A DNA stretch of 64,000 bases from Whitmania pigra (lineage: Eukaryota > Annelida > Clitellata > Hirudinida > Haemopidae). Of this stretch, positions 1-12,159 are shown in pieces. Position numbers and translations under genes: made by a program. Positions within the stretch are counted from its first letter, which is position 1. Each line of letters starts with the position of its first letter. The stretch is from assembly GCA_021613335.1 (NCBI GenBank), contig JAJTWR010000380.1, forward strand, positions 26,001 through 90,000, given 5' to 3'. Below the pieces are notes generated by a model that searched no databases, had not been told where the DNA came from, and worked only from the letters and a program-made list of their open reading frames with translations.

Positions 1-900
1 TTACTATAAGAATACTTCAAAAATTACGTTATGGTTTGAATGCATTGCATTTCATTTGATTTCAGTGTCGTAATAAATCTGTGAGGTGTATTCTAATGGA
101 TTGTTTCCCTTCTGGTTGTTTACTGTTGCTCGTGGATGACACGACATTTTTGTGCCTTTTTTCTTGCGGCTCTTTAGTTGCTTTTGTAGCTATGCGTTTG
201 TTGAAGGTAAAGTTTCTGGATGGTCTGAAAAGCTAAAGCAAGCAGGATTTGCCTGCGACAGCTCTCCTCATATTGAGGTTTTTCCGCCGTCTGTCATTAA
301 CAACGATCGTCTGAGCTATCCTAGGATTACTCCTAGGAACGTTGCCGATTGGGTCATAGAGAGTTGCTCCCGACTATGCGCAGTGTTGTCCTGGAAGAGT
401 CTTGATTTATTCCTGTTGAATAGCAAAGAGCACGTTTTTTTAAAAACCATTACTGGATAAAAACTGCTATGTTTGGTTGAGCTGCACTTGTATTTTGTGA
501 CTCATGGAGGTGGAGAGCTTTCTACCGATTGTCCGGAGGGCTATGTCGTTGGCGTACCAATATAACATATTGATAAACATATTGATCCCATTATCTGGCT
601 GAGATAAGCCGTCGAGCATCGCGATGAAAAGCAGAGGGCTTAGTAGAGATAGATAATAAATAGGGCTGCGAACAATTACATTTTTCTTGATCGATTAATA
701 GATTCAATTCGATTAATAATAACGCACGTGTATTTCAACTACAGAGCGTTTGCATTTATTCGAAGCAAACATCATTGCATTTTGTTGGTGATATACCCCG
801 TAGAACTGAAAAGTCTTTCGCACGGAACAGCTGTTGCTGGTACACAAAAAATTGTCTGCACAAAACTGCATAGGAGAAAAAAACTATGGTTATTAAGTTT
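1..900. other. No recognised gene (left edge)
   Basis: AT-rich sequence. A 102-codon ORF at 152-460 (+) begins with a hydrophobic, Cys/Phe-rich stretch and resembles no family I know. No splice pattern or repeat structure supports it, so it is not annotated as a gene. Confidence 0.4.
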
Positions 901-904
901 CCAC

Positions 905-2235
905 TACGTGAGAGGATCCTCTGCTTCTGGAATGAGAGTTTCTTTATGGTACCGCATCAGCTCTGACTTTTCATTATGATCATCCGATTCGTCAGCTGAG
1001 GAATGCGATTCAGAATCACTCATCAACAGAGTAAGTTTTTGTCTCTTCGGCACAAGTGATCGTATTTCTATGTTTTTTCTTCCGCTGGATGCCCTGCTCT
1101 GAATGCATTTGACAATGCTATCCATACTGCTTCTCGTTTTGCTATTCTTAGAAAAGGGAGTTTCTTGTACCATGGATCTAAGGCCACAGCCAATTACAAT
1201 GTTGGAAAAGCACCAATGATTTCAATTCTGTCCGAGAAGTCTTTGAATGTTAAAGTTTTGAAACGCGCAATGTAACCTGGATCAACATCCTTCATTTTTA
1301 GAAATCTGCGCAAAAAGGCCTCTAATGAAAGAACAGCAGAACAGGTCGCACCTTGTTATAACATATTCTGCAGCCTCTGCAAGTGAGCTTAACACTGACG
1401 TGTATTTGGCCATGTTGTCCCAAACTCTGTCAGTTTAGGCCCGCTGTAGTTTTTTGGATGTAATATTTTTCGATGGCATCTTTGATTTCCAACAACCTGG
1501 CCAACATTGTGTAGGTGCTATTCTAACGAGTTGCCACATCCTGCCGTAATTTGTGGAAAATGACATAACTGGCAGATGGACACTGGAATGTCTTCTCTTC
1601 AGTTCAGATGAGTTGACCGAACTGTGCTTGAAATGCCCAACTAAGTGTCGACATTTTGCCAAAAGAGGTGATGAGTTGGCTGCCTTCAAACCTGCCAATA
1701 TGCTAAGTTGAAGACAGTGTGCGATACATGGTGGCCATAATCAGTTCACACGATTGCAGCAACAATGTGGCGTACATTGTCTGTGACGACATATCGACAG
1801 CATATCTTATCGGTTCCACGTTACAACAAACTCCTCGAAGAAACTGGCAGCACTGGCAGCACTTGCAGCAGTGTGTCGTTCATCACCAAGTAAACAACCT
1901 TATGCTACTGATTTCAGTTTCCAATCGGAACTAATCCAATGTCCCGTTACAGTAAGATTCGTTGTTGTTTGAAGTCAAAAAATCAGTAGCGAGGGCAATG
2001 CTTTGACTAAACTCCACAACTTTTGTATGCTCTGCCAATTTCTCTTTGTATACCTCAGCAACCACATTGTCGATTGTATGTCGACTGGGCAAGTTGTGGG
2101 TATGGTTTTAAAGAGCTGACCGCAGCATTGTTCAAAGTCCATCATCTTCCACAATTAAAGTAGGACGTACTGAACTGGCGATCCAGTTAGGGCTAAAGCG
2201 ATTTCGAAATTTGATATTTTTTCGCATTTTTCGAT
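905..2235 (-). pseudogene. hAT-superfamily (ZBED-like) transposase remnant
   Basis: Read on the minus strand, several out-of-frame pieces line up in the order expected of a ZBED/BED-type hAT transposase. Near 2090-2050 there is PSRHTIDNVVAEVY; near 2000-1950 an ALATDFLTSNNNESY block, the 'TDxWTSxxNESY' region of the catalytic fold; near 1780-1760 VTDNVRHIVAAI; near 1655-1620 LLAKCRHLVGHFKHSS; and near 945-905 a piece ending LIPEAEDPLT, which resembles the segment leading into the C-terminal dimerisation domain. Stops and frameshifts separate every block, so no protein can be made. No terminal inverted repeats or target duplication were identified. The motif order makes the hAT call firm; the subfamily is less certain. 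Confidence 0.8.
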
Positions 2236-2427
2236 CGACATGTCGCTTATGGTTTGAGTGGATTATTTTGCGGTTATGTGCGATATATTACCATAAAAAA
2301 GCTTCTTGGTGGATTACTAATTGCTGAATATTCTAGAGAAACAAATATTTTTCAAGTTTGACTCCGGGCTTGCTAGTTATTTGTACAAAACTCCCCACGG
2401 TAAGCGTACCTATATTTTCGCTCGGCA

Positions 2428-3060
2428 ATGGCTAGAAAAACCAATGAACAAGAGGAGTATTCTGAGCCGACGTTGGATGATAGAACAATAGACGGTGTCG
2501 CTGACCGTCTCAAAGGAAAACTTATACCAATGTTTTCCCAGAAAATAAGTGAAGAGGTGGAGAGATGCATGTCGAAATTCATCACAGAGGCGTTCAAGAA
2601 AGATCCAGTCGGTGCTGGAGAAAATGGGATTCATTTCTGATTTTATATCTAAAACGTTAAATCGACTCGACACTGTGAGTGGCAAATTGATGCAAATCTA
2701 AGCTTGGTCTGGAGATAACAAAAGCCAACATTGCTGCTGGATACAGAATTCCTGGCCCTAGAGGCGATCCTCAACCTATTTTGGTCAGCTTCACTACCAG
2801 GATCATTAGAAACAAAGTGTCCAGTTCAAGAAAGTAACTGCGTGTTGGCGGTCCTAAAGTGTACGTCAACGAACATCTGACCAAAATCAATTCAGATATC
2901 TTCTCAACTGGAAGGAAATTGTTCAAAAAGAAAAAAATATCATAAATTTGGACAAAAAATGGATATGTCTTTGCGAAACTAAGAAAATCTGAGAAGCCAA
3001 CCAAAATCTCAACTTCGGAAGAGTTGAGTAAATTCCGTTAAACGAAGACAATTTGCAAAC
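2428..3060 (+). pseudogene. LINE ORF1-like remnant
   Basis: The ORF at 2428-2640 starts MARKTNEQEEYSEPTLDDR and reads as a short, charged, probably helical segment. After a break, a second frame from about 2728 gives YRIPGPRGDPQPILVSFTTR, then a segment resembling 'VYVNEHLTK...IWTKNGYVFAK'. This arrangement (coiled coil, then a 'PRPIIVRF...I.VNEDLT...WT.NG' nucleic-acid-binding block) is typical of ORF1 proteins of CR1/jockey/L2-like LINEs. It lies directly upstream of an endonuclease ORF in the same orientation, as ORF1 should. Several stops interrupt it. Confidence 0.65.
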
Positions 3061-3289
3061 TGAAGAATAGAAGAAGTCAATGAATGCAAATAAGAAAAAC
3101 CATGGTTTTACATATTCTCAACCAAACTATGGCTCGTCAGATTCCGTATTGATGGATTCAGGTTACTTTTGCTCAGGAGACAAACTTGATTGATCCAAAT
3201 ATTGACCCTGATATCAATTTACTCTTCTACTACCTAAATAACTAAACAATAAAACATGTCACCACAGAGGAGCTGAGCAATATCATATC

Positions 3290-4340
3290 TATAACATCTA
3301 AGAAACATTTATCTCTCCTCCATATAAATTGCAGAAACCTTCGAAACAAGATTGCTGATCACTCAATGATTATGCATCACACCAATGCAAAAATAATTGG
3401 ATTAACTGAGACATGGCTCGAGGAAAACAACTGTGATATCCTACTGCCTGGCTACGACTTCGTCCACAAAAACCGTGTAGGAAGAAAGGGAGTTGGTATT
3501 GGTCTTTTTATAAATAGGATGTCGATTACTCCGTTAATGAAGATGTCACATTAAATATCAGCATGTTTAAGTTTTCTCTGATAAAAATAAAGTTCAATGG
3601 ACTTAACGACATCGTTGTCGGAGTCATACACCGACCTCCAAATACAAGTGTCACCATTTTCAAAGATGAACTCAACTGATTCATCCAGCATTTAACCAGG
3701 CCAAATAGAAATATTTTTAATGGGTGACTATAATATCAACATAGCCAATAAATCGAGTCCTTGTATTTCAGAGTTTCTAAACATTATGGCTTTTCAATTT
3801 CTTCTTCAATAAATAATATCTTTACAAACTACCCTCTGACAAAATGTGTTGCTAAAATTTTTATCGACGGCATATCAGACCATTTTCTAATTTTTCTCTC
3901 AACAGACTTCTCACATCTCACTATAATACAACAACCTCGCGTCAAAAGACGGACGGACAGGGAGCACGAATTTGGGAGGTCGCTGTCTGCTCAGGAAATT
4001 TTTTGCTTGCCACAAAGAAAGCAGCTCAAATAGATACTCAAGAATTTTGGCCAAGTACTTGGGATTTTACAATGCTTACTTCCCGGTTTTCCATTTGCAC
4101 AATAATCGAAAAATAAAAATGAATGGATGATATCAGAGCTTTTACAGCTTTGTAGAAAAAAAAACATTTTGTACAGAATTTTTTTAAAAGATACAACCGC
4201 AAAACATAGAGACAAATTCATTAAATTAAGAAATCAATTTAAAAGATAAAAAGTTGAATCTATAAAAAAATACAAATCCGATAAGTTCACCCATTGCCAG
4301 AGCAGTTTGAAAGCAACTTGGAAGCTAAATCGTCTAAATC
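3290..4340 (+). pseudogene. LINE ORF2 endonuclease and linker, truncated before RT
   Basis: The frame around 3310-3550 contains LHINCRNLRNKI, then IIGLTETWLEENN and a glycine-rich 'GRKGVGIGLFI' segment. These match the order of motifs in AP-type LINE endonucleases (N, E and the region before the Y/D motifs). A second frame (about 3550-3760) gives VVGVIHRPPNTS and GDYNIN, the RPP and GD(F/Y)N catalytic-site neighbourhood. From 4080 to 4340 a degraded Lys/Arg-rich linker follows. Frame changes near 3554 and 3760 make it non-functional. No reverse transcriptase follows; the related fragment at 19.48-19.80 kb begins roughly where this one ends. Confidence 0.8.
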
Positions 4341-6438
4341 TGCTTTAATCCGCTCTCGATGATTGACTCTTTTTGAAGGTAATAGCCGATCTTAATTTCA
4401 TTACGTCTGCTGAGATTTCATCAAGCACCTGGAGACTTAGAGAAACTATTTACATGTTCCACGTTTGCCTGCTTTTGAGAGGCTCTCTTAGCTTGTCAGA
4501 AAATTCTTTATATTTCAAATCATGCTGAAAACCTTGCTAGAGACATGCTTTTTCTATTTTAATATTAAAATCTTGCGAGCTTTTGTGATGTTTGAGATCG
4601 TCATTAATTGATTAATGTTTTTATATTTCGTGAAAATATTGTTTAGACTTAATTCTGTAAGAAGATTATCCCTTCGATGTATGTTTTGAAATCATGAAAA
4701 TGTTGCTTAACTGCAGTGTGGAAACACTGTTTAGTTAACAATGATGAGACTTTAAACAGGTTTTAGAGTCACAAATTCGTTGGAAAAAGCCTTCTGAGAC
4801 AGGCAGCATTATTCTGTCGGTGGAATAAATCTTCCCTTCCTTGTCGACTTAGTGACAAAATGTTCATTCGTTTAATTCATTGGAATTATATATTTGAATT
4901 TCAGTTGAATTTGGATCGTTATTTTTTACCCCTTCTTCACTTTTCCACTGGATATAAATTTATTTATGTTTTTTATTTTTATATGTTTATATGTTAAAAA
5001 TATGTTTATTTTTTTTGTCTTTTTAATGGTTTTAGGTCATCCAGATAATTTGTCAGAGTAGATTTCGTGTTTTAGTAGAGTTAACCTAGCAACCTTTAAT
5101 GCAATTTCTCGCTAGCTTTCTCCTTTCGTCGAGTTGAGGTATTTTACACTTTAGTCCCCTGAATCCAATGTTCGCTCTAACCTGCTTCATTATATTTTTG
5201 AGTTGTTTGCGATTCTACTTTTTTCATTCGAGGTGTCGCACGTTGGGCACGCCGGGTTGCTACGATTTTGACCAATGGATTCACGTTTATTGCCAGATTT
5301 TTCTATGCTTATTGAGAATAAAACTATATATCTCAAGCTGTGTTTTTTCTTGGAAGCGGAATATGAATTTGCAATTTCATTGTGTCTTTAATGATGAATT
5401 TTGTGATCAGATTGGAGCATCATGTCAGCTGTGAAGTCAACTATAAAATACACAGAAAGCCTCTTTGATTCATTGCAGAGAAGCAGTGATTCTCTTGCAA
5501 TTTAGAAACTGTTTCACGTACTTAAAAAACCTTTTAAGGATGTTATCTCAAAATGTGGCCATCGAAGTATTCGTCGTCAAATAATAATAATATAATTCTC
5601 ACGAATATTCGTAGTCAAGTAATAATAATATAATTCTCACAAATATTCTCGTCATGATAAAATCACGTCTCTCGTGAATAGTGAAGGGGCATATGGTGGA
5701 CAGAACGGCTTGTGTGACTAATGTAAAAGGTCACAATGAGGTAATTGGACAGACGACGCTCGGAATCCAATTATATGACTTGTTTGCATTTACTCTTCAA
5801 AAGTATTAGCTGTCTTATTGTTTACGTTGTGGGCGTCGACTGCGAATTTATTATTCCTGGCGAAGATGGCGAAAGAACTGTCATGCTATCTAAAGAAGCT
5901 AATCAAGTTTATCTGTTTTTGCGAGAAAGAAAAATAGTTTAGTTGTGTCTCTAACAACTGATACAACACGAGAGTAGATACTCCATTTTCTCATGCAGCA
6001 TTGCACGAAAATTCTCATATGGCGTCTGAAGCGAATGAATGTGTATCGCAATAAATCAAAGCCACGCCCTGCTACTAGTAAAATACTCAGAAAAAACAGA
6101 GGCTAGGTCACTAAGTCCCGTCGGTTTGCAAATAATCAGTCTCAGGGAAGGAATCGGTGACATTCGTGTGCGGTACTTTGGTATGCGAGAGTAGCCAATA
6201 AAATCAGAACTGGAGAGGGAGCCTACGGTTTGCTTAAACTCGCTGATTTTTCGGCTGGAATAAAAATGAGCAGCCAACTCACCCTTCTATGTAAACAATT
6301 GACCGACCATATTTTGAAAGCCTTCATTTAAGTTTAATAATAAACCACCTTGAACAATAAGATGTGGCAAAGCAAAATAATTTATTTGCATTAATTATGG
6401 ATCTATAAACAAGGGCTAGTGTTTGATTTATATCTACA
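4341..6438. other. Intergenic, no recognised gene
   Basis: AT-rich sequence between the LINE and ORC6. A near-duplicate of about 35 bp repeats at about 5560-5650 (two passes of a 'cgtc-aa(ataat)n-tctcac-aatatt' unit). An ORF at 5745-5942 (+) ends in a charged segment (CEFIIPGEDGERTVMLSKE) that looks coding, but I do not recognise it and see no flanking exon. Confidence 0.4.
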
Positions 6439-7599
6439 TCACTTTTGAGCCAAAGCTGCTCTAACTTGAGAAAGAATTCTATTTTTCCAGGTCTGATAGT
6501 CCTCCTCTTCTTCTTTATTTGCCAGCTTTCCAACATTTCGAGACTCAACTTCAAGAGCCTCTTTAAGGATAACAAAGATTTAATAAACTGGTTTCAGTGA
6601 ACAGTCTCAGAGATTGCAAAACATAATCAAGTACATTTACCAGAGACTTGTTCTGTAGAATCAGCAAGATTTCTTGATATTTCTACTTCATTTGTACTTG
6701 GATTTTCTGCATACAGTTTAATGCTTGTGTAAATACTTACAAAAATAAATATTTTAGATCAGTATTTAAGAGAAAATTGAGCACGTTTTGTGTCAATGAC
6801 TTCTGCTGCAATCTTTTCAAATTGCAAAACCAACTGAAGCCACGATCTTGGCATTGTCAATTTTAAGCTTTAACCTCCTTCAAATGCAAAAAATTGAATA
6901 CAAAAGTTTCTATGTCTTATTATTACTTCAATAAATCAATAGTTCTTGTAACAGCATACTGCTGCAAGCTGCACATAAAAAAACAGCATTGAAAAGCTCA
7001 GCATTGAAGTCTGCAAGGTCCAGATTGCCTTGGGTTGATTGGTACCTGGAATTCACAATATTAAAAAAAAAGTATAATAAACCAAATAAAACAAAAATAA
7101 GTGTTTGTAACTTCGCTAACCTCGAAAGGATTCGTTCTGCCAATTTCTGTGCCTCGGAACATCCGAACTGAATTGACAAATTTGAGATGGAGGTGTCTTG
7201 CTTCATGTCCAACATTTGTTGAACCATATTGAAGGCTGCCAAATACATCTTTTTTGTTAAGGTGCTCAGTCGAATTGCAGCATTCTGTTTGGAAAAGTGC
7301 CCATATACTTGTGTTTAAAATAAACTAAAATTCTAATTTATTTACTCTATCAACACGTTGGGAATTGTGAACTGCAGCCAATTTCAAGCACATCACTGCT
7401 ATGGAGATACTGGAAACGTTCAGAGATGACAAAGGGCTGCTTTTCCACTATTCTCGCCAGTTCTGTTGGTTTTATAAGCGAAATCAATAAAAATTAGGAT
7501 TTTGGCAAATGAGCCACGTTAAATTATTCAGAAATACTTTATGATTGAGTCCGAATTGACTCCCAAATTGGGGGCCAAAGCAAGCACCGAAGCCTCCAT
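6439..7599 (-). CDS. ORC6: Origin recognition complex subunit 6, seven exons, two frame breaks
   Basis: ORC6 is the smallest subunit of the origin recognition complex, which marks replication origins in the nucleus. Exons on the minus strand: 7538-7599 (MEASVLALAPNLGVNSDSII, matching the ORC6 N-terminus), about 7346-7462 (AVMCLKLAA, as in human 'AVMCLDLAA'), 7121-7284 (AIRLSTLTKKMYLAAFN and LSIQFGCSEAQKLAERILS, the TFIIB-like middle domain), 6953-7045, 6785-6874 (LKLKIDNAKIVA), 6641-6706 and 6439-6560, which ends EDYQTWKNRILSQV...AQK-stop, the conserved 'DYExWKxxIL' C-terminal motif. Junction phases agree at most introns (57-140 bp). Exon 2 and exon 5 each need a frame change: exon 2 contains a readable ELARIVEKQPF in another frame. 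These may be assembly indels or real decay; the intact C-terminal motif and splice sites favour a gene that is, or recently was, functional. Exon 4/5 borders are inferred. Confidence 0.85.
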
Positions 7600-7876
7600 C
7601 TCCCGCTCAAATTTACTTCGTAATTTTGTTTACAAATACGACAAACTTCGAGGGATATTAATAAAAGACAATTTGTTTAATAGAATTAATTCATGTTAAA
7701 CTGGTATTTGGTAAAATAAATTTGGTTAGAAATGGATAAAAATGAGGAAGATTTAATGAGCACTTAAAACTTTAAATGAACATAGATTTTTTTTTTGACT
7801 TAAGCATCAGCTCACCTGTAGTATTTTTTATCGTATAAAAAAAGCCCTTAACAAAATTATTGCTTTAGAATTGGCT

Positions 7877-8236
7877 ATGTTTGACGATGCACTTGCTTTG
7901 CAACAACAAATGGAGTTCAGTCGTCTGAGGATAATATTTTGCAAAACTGGTATTTATATACATCCGGGAGCTACAAGTGAGGACATGACTAAATTTTTTA
8001 AAAATTATTTTTACTATTACCAGTTCTACAACAAAACACATGTTACGTGTTACTTTTATATCTATGCCATTGCCTTATCTTACGCAACTAAACAAGCATT
8101 AATAATTGAAAAAAATACAATATCAATACAAAACTTGCTGGATTGGATGATTGCGCAACACCCTCCCAAAAAACGCAGCAGGAAAAGCGAGCAGTCATGG
8201 AATTGCACGAAATTGGAACGAGGCACGAGCGAGTAA
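7877..8236 (+). CDS. Unassigned ORF, head-to-head with ORC6
   Basis: An ORF opening MFDDALALQQQMEFSRL and continuing RIIFCKTGIYIHPGATSEDM starts 278 bp from the ORC6 start, on the opposite strand. The first 40 codons look coding (the '(I/V)xxxxGxYIH' pattern faintly recalls the N-terminus of TBC1D15/17 Rab-GAPs). The next 50 codons are low complexity and probably intron, and the last 35 (DWMIAQHPPKKRSRKSEQ) may be a second exon. No TBC domain is seen downstream, so the comparison is weak and the product is left unnamed. Confidence 0.3.
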   Translation: MFDDALALQQQMEFSRLRIIFCKTGIYIHPGATSEDMTKFFKNYFYYYQFYNKTHVTCYFYIYAIALSYATKQALIIEKNTISIQNLLDWMIAQHPPKKRSRKSEQSWNCTKLERGTSE

Positions 8237-8597
8237 TCGTCGAGTAAATTGGAGAGATTAGAAAATTGTTCCGTAATCAGCTGGAGAGTTGCAACACTTC
8301 CCTGTTTTAACAACGCGCCGAGAGAGCAGACGCTTTGTGACGTATGCCACGCGGTTATGGCGGGTACAAGAGCAGATGTTATTCACCGTTCCAAAATAAA
8401 TCGTCTGCAAATAAGCGACTTGCGATGCAACGTAAACACTGCTGCGTAATTAATCACGTGGCAAAAAGCCGATTCACACTTCGGCACTCATCGTCTTCCC
8501 CCAAATTGAGGAACAAACACTTCAAAAGGGCCTTTGTTTATTCTTGCGCGATAATTGAACGCTACCCATGACGGGGGTCAAAGCTTGTGCCACGAAC

Positions 8598-8709
8598 CTG
8601 CCTCCAAGGTGGTGATCTTTATCGGGGTAGGCCTGCTCACCCCGTCATCGCAGTGAAGCTCCACTTGTATCAGGTACTCCGTGAACGGCCTCAAGTCTTT
8701 AAAGGTTAC
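8598..8709 (-). CDS. Single fibronectin type III exon
   Basis: On the minus strand, acceptor 'ctttcag' is followed by VTFKDLRPFTEYLIQVELHC and DDGVSRPTPIKITTLEA, then donor 'g|gttcgt'. 'L.P.TEY.I.V......G.S.P....T.E' is the C-terminal half of an FN3 domain (strands E-G). It lies opposite in orientation to the phosphatase gene, which begins about 1.9 kb away and is also built of FN3 domains. No neighbouring FN3 exon was found on this strand, so it is a partial gene or a displaced, inverted exon. Confidence 0.55.
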
Positions 8710-9569
8710 CTGAAAGTGAAGTGGAAGACATTTTATACAAACAAATGTTTTCGATGTAAGTTTTGTGTGTTCTCTTCGTTTTTTAATTATATTTCGATCG
8801 CAGCTACTGCTTGAGGACTTGAAAATACGTGATTGAGATCATGTATTCCCACAGGTTTGAACAAGATCCACACGCTCTATTTGGCCAAGTTGTGAACGCG
8901 CGGTTATATTAGTTATTGATTGTCCTTAGTTTTTGTACTTTGTTGTATATATGCACTTAATAAGAGTTTGTCTCGTAATATTAATTGCTTTCATTTGAAT
9001 TTCAATGGCTTCTTTCCACAAACTTGATCGCATCCTCACCTGAATTGCAGCAATTCGGCAGTTGCTAATTAGTCACCGCTTCCCAGTCGATTATCCAAAC
9101 AGAGAAGCTGGCATTGATAAAAATGACTTGTAACCTTTATCCTAGCAAGATGCGAGCTTTCCAATGCAAGGTTGAGTACAATCAATCTTTTACAACTTTT
9201 TTTCATTCTTTCTTGTCAGTTTGTGTTTCGTGTACATCAATTTCCATTGTCTGCTTGAAGCTAAGGAATGTAACTTTGTTCATTATTCTAGGCATCCTCA
9301 TTTTTAAGAACACAGATGCTTAGTTTCCACGAACGAACCCTCGTGCAGAAAAATAACAAGAGCGACAAGGCAACAAAAAACCTTTCACGGTGGGAGTTTG
9401 AAATCATCACCAACAACAACAACAAAGTCTCTCACGATAATGCAATTGTCTCTTCATGCTAGTGTGTATAACTCCACAGAAATAGAAGTGATGGTAAATC
9501 AAACCTTTCCTGCTAGGGAACAACACAAATCAAATCTGTAATGGTCCGTTTCGTCTAAAATGGTGTGGG

Positions 9570-9845
9570 CGTCCTACACCACCTTACCCTAGCGTCTCAC
9601 ATCAGAATACAGAGTTTATACACCCTACGTGAAATGGACTGTTCGTTCGGCAGTATATAAAAGTATTTTACAGTATGTAAAACTATGGGGCTATTAGGAC
9701 ATTATGCTCTGTCGCCTACGGTAAACGAAGAGACGTGCACAAATTGACATGATCGGACCAGCCGGGCCCCTTACAGATGCGGACCCCCTGGCAGTGACCC
9801 CACCTGCCCCCCTCTCGGCGTCACTGCCGACGAGACAAGCGGTCT
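9570..9845 (+). repeat. Dispersed repeat family 1, copy a
   Basis: About 250 bp starting near 'ccttaccctagcgtctcaca' and running to 'ctggcagtgacc'. It matches 20207-20440 in the same orientation with scattered substitutions and a short indel. No coding potential was recognised; probably a SINE, solo LTR or MITE-like unit. Confidence 0.7.
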
Positions 9846-10557
9846 CCAACGATGTTACGCTGAACAAATACTCAACTTGAAGAGCTAACCTGGGCCCGTG
9901 TCATCAACAAGACAAAATGGCCGACCATTCAAGACCTAGCCCATGTGAGCGCCTCATTGTTATAGCGGCAAATCAAAAAAAGATGAACTGGGTGGTACGG
10001 AGTGGATTCACCGGGTGGTTAATGTTGTTTTATGCCACCGCGTTGTGCTAATGGAGATAATGGAGAAATAGATGAATTTAAACCCATATGGGAGAGAACG
10101 AGAAGGCGATGAAAGTTTAAATGTTCGGTGGGAGATAATACATCTAACGTCTGAAACGATGTTAGGTGCGCATGAGTTTGTGTTAATGTCGACAGAAAAT
10201 GGACCAACGTCGATGACCAATGACATGAGGGAAATTGTGTCAGATCTCAGAAGCCCGGAAGCATTTATAAATGTCCCTCTCCGAACTATAGGGGAAAGTA
10301 ATAGCTCCGCTATACCGCATTAATGACGATGCTATTAGTTTTTCTCTTTAAAGATTTTGTAATTGCCAGATGATACCAGGAATCATCCGGGTATGCACAA
10401 AATTTGTTGCATGCGTTTAGTTAATTACTATTCTAAGCATACTATAAGCAGCTAAGTAAGAAATTATGAGTCATATGTCTAGAAGTAATGTTATGATGTA
10501 ATAAATTACAACAAGAGTTGGTTCATGATGAGGTCGATGTGACCTCAAAACAAGTAT
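9846..10557. other. No recognised gene
   Basis: ORFs of 60-85 codons overlap on both strands at 10008-10323, but none shows a family signature or splice context. The first FN3 exon of the phosphatase starts at about 10560. Confidence 0.35.
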
Positions 10558-11097
10558 TTGCTCAGCCATGAAACAAACACTTATGAGATAAAAATGCCAG
10601 AAGAATTTGATAAATTGAACTCTCTGAAACAACAGGGCTATAAAGTTTATTGCGAGGAAAATGCTGACAAACCGCAACCTTCACGGACAATGAAAACCGT
10701 CGCCAGCAGAAGTGTCCTCTTCGGCAATCTTCACCCAAACAAGATTTACAAAATCTCGGTCAAAGCTTTCACAAGTGCTGGCGAAGAAGTTCCGAAGCAG
10801 TTTCCATTCTGATGCAAGAAAAAGGTGTGTTTTCGCTGACGAATAATGGCAACACTCCATCAGTTCCGACGTCACCGATTACGTCGTCGACGGCAGACCA
10901 ATCGGATACGGAGACGACGAAGGGGAACCGATTGCTAATGTCGGTTCAAACTCTTCCGTGTCCGTTCCGTCCGTTCTGAATTCTCACCTCATGGAAAATC
11001 TACTTCCGGGCGTTGTTTATGAGTTCAATGTTGCTGCCAAATCTCCAAGGGGATTGAGTTCTTATTCTCGACCTGTTGAAGTGGAAACTCAAGAAGA
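10558..11097 (+). pseudogene. RPTP exons: FN3 domains 1-2
   Basis: 10600-10800 reads QQGYKVYCEEN then LHPNKIYKISVKAFTSAGE, the C-F strands of an FN3 domain. After a frame change near 10810, the frame from about 10870 gives DYVVDGRPIGYGDDEG and NLLPGVVYEFNVAAKSPRG ending VEVETQEE, a second FN3 half. An intron follows with donor near 11098. Confidence 0.7.
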
Positions 11098-11258
11098 GGG
11101 TGCTTATTTTAAATGTTTTTGAATTAAAACTGATTAATGTACTTTTAATATCCACATGACATAATATTATCATTGATTTAATAAAGTAACATGGAATTTA
11201 CTCGTGCAGTAATAGGTGATTCTGTTATTTTTATAAATTTAAAAATTTTTATTTTTAG

Positions 11259-11968
11259 TTCCCAGTTCACCTCCTGAAAACCTTCATGCCGAAGCTCTCG
11301 ATTTGACTACCATCAGAGTCATTTGGAAACCAATCAGTAAGGGGAAAAGAAATGGAAGATGGTAAGTGAAATATTTTTGGTGCTCTTAAACGAAATTACG
11401 TGTAATAAAATATTCCTTTACAAAAATTAGAAATATTAAATAAAATATAAATTACTGACTTGAAATCCATATTCTGTTACATTATTATTATGCTTTGCTG
11501 TTACAAACAATTTCATATTTCAATTCAATTATTATTTTTACATTGATTAATCAATTTCCTTCATTAGTAATTCACTATATTGTAGTACCTGGTGTCCCGA
11601 GGAGACTCAGGGTGACGGTTCAAAGTTCAACGAGTGTACTCGTCACGTGGCGTCCCCTTTGGAGCAAACTGGACTCATCCAGAGCCACCAGGTTTTCTAT
11701 CTGGAGTTGGATAGGAATGAGCAAATTGTTGAAAATCCCATGATCAAGGATGTTGAAAGTGGTTGGACATCTGCTTATAAACTTTGGTGACTCTTGATAG
11801 TTGATGGCTTATTAACATTTTAAATAAAAATTTCAAAAGGTTCACAAGATGAGATTTTTATTGACGGGCTGAAGGTTGGTACATCGTACGACTTTCAAGT
11901 GGCCTTTTATACTAGGAGAGGTGATGGTCCCAGATCTAAACCAAAACGAGTCAAAACAACGGTTCCAG
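11259..11968 (+). pseudogene. RPTP exons: FN3 domain 3-4 region
   Basis: Three exons: 11259-11361 (SPPENLHAEALDLTTIRVIW, donor gtaagt), about 11586-11758 (VPGVPRRLRVTVQSSTSVLV then, one base out of frame, QVFYLELDRNEQIVENP), and 11840-11968 (FIDGLKVGTSYDFQVAFYTR ending KTTVP). The 'PxxP..L.......V.W.P' and 'L..GT.Y.F.V.....G.GP.S' signatures are FN3. The frameshift lies near 11660. Confidence 0.7.
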
Positions 11969-12159
11969 GTGAAAATATGTATTAATTACATTAACTACAT
12001 TTGTTCAAACAAAATGTTCAAAACTTTTAAAAATTGATGAATTGGTGTTCAATTAACATTGAATGTTTTTACCCTTCCAAAACACTTGCCCCCTGGCAAT
12101 GTTTACTGTTTGCAGATGAGACACATAAATGCTGTTAAGATAATAAGATTTTCTCAAGT

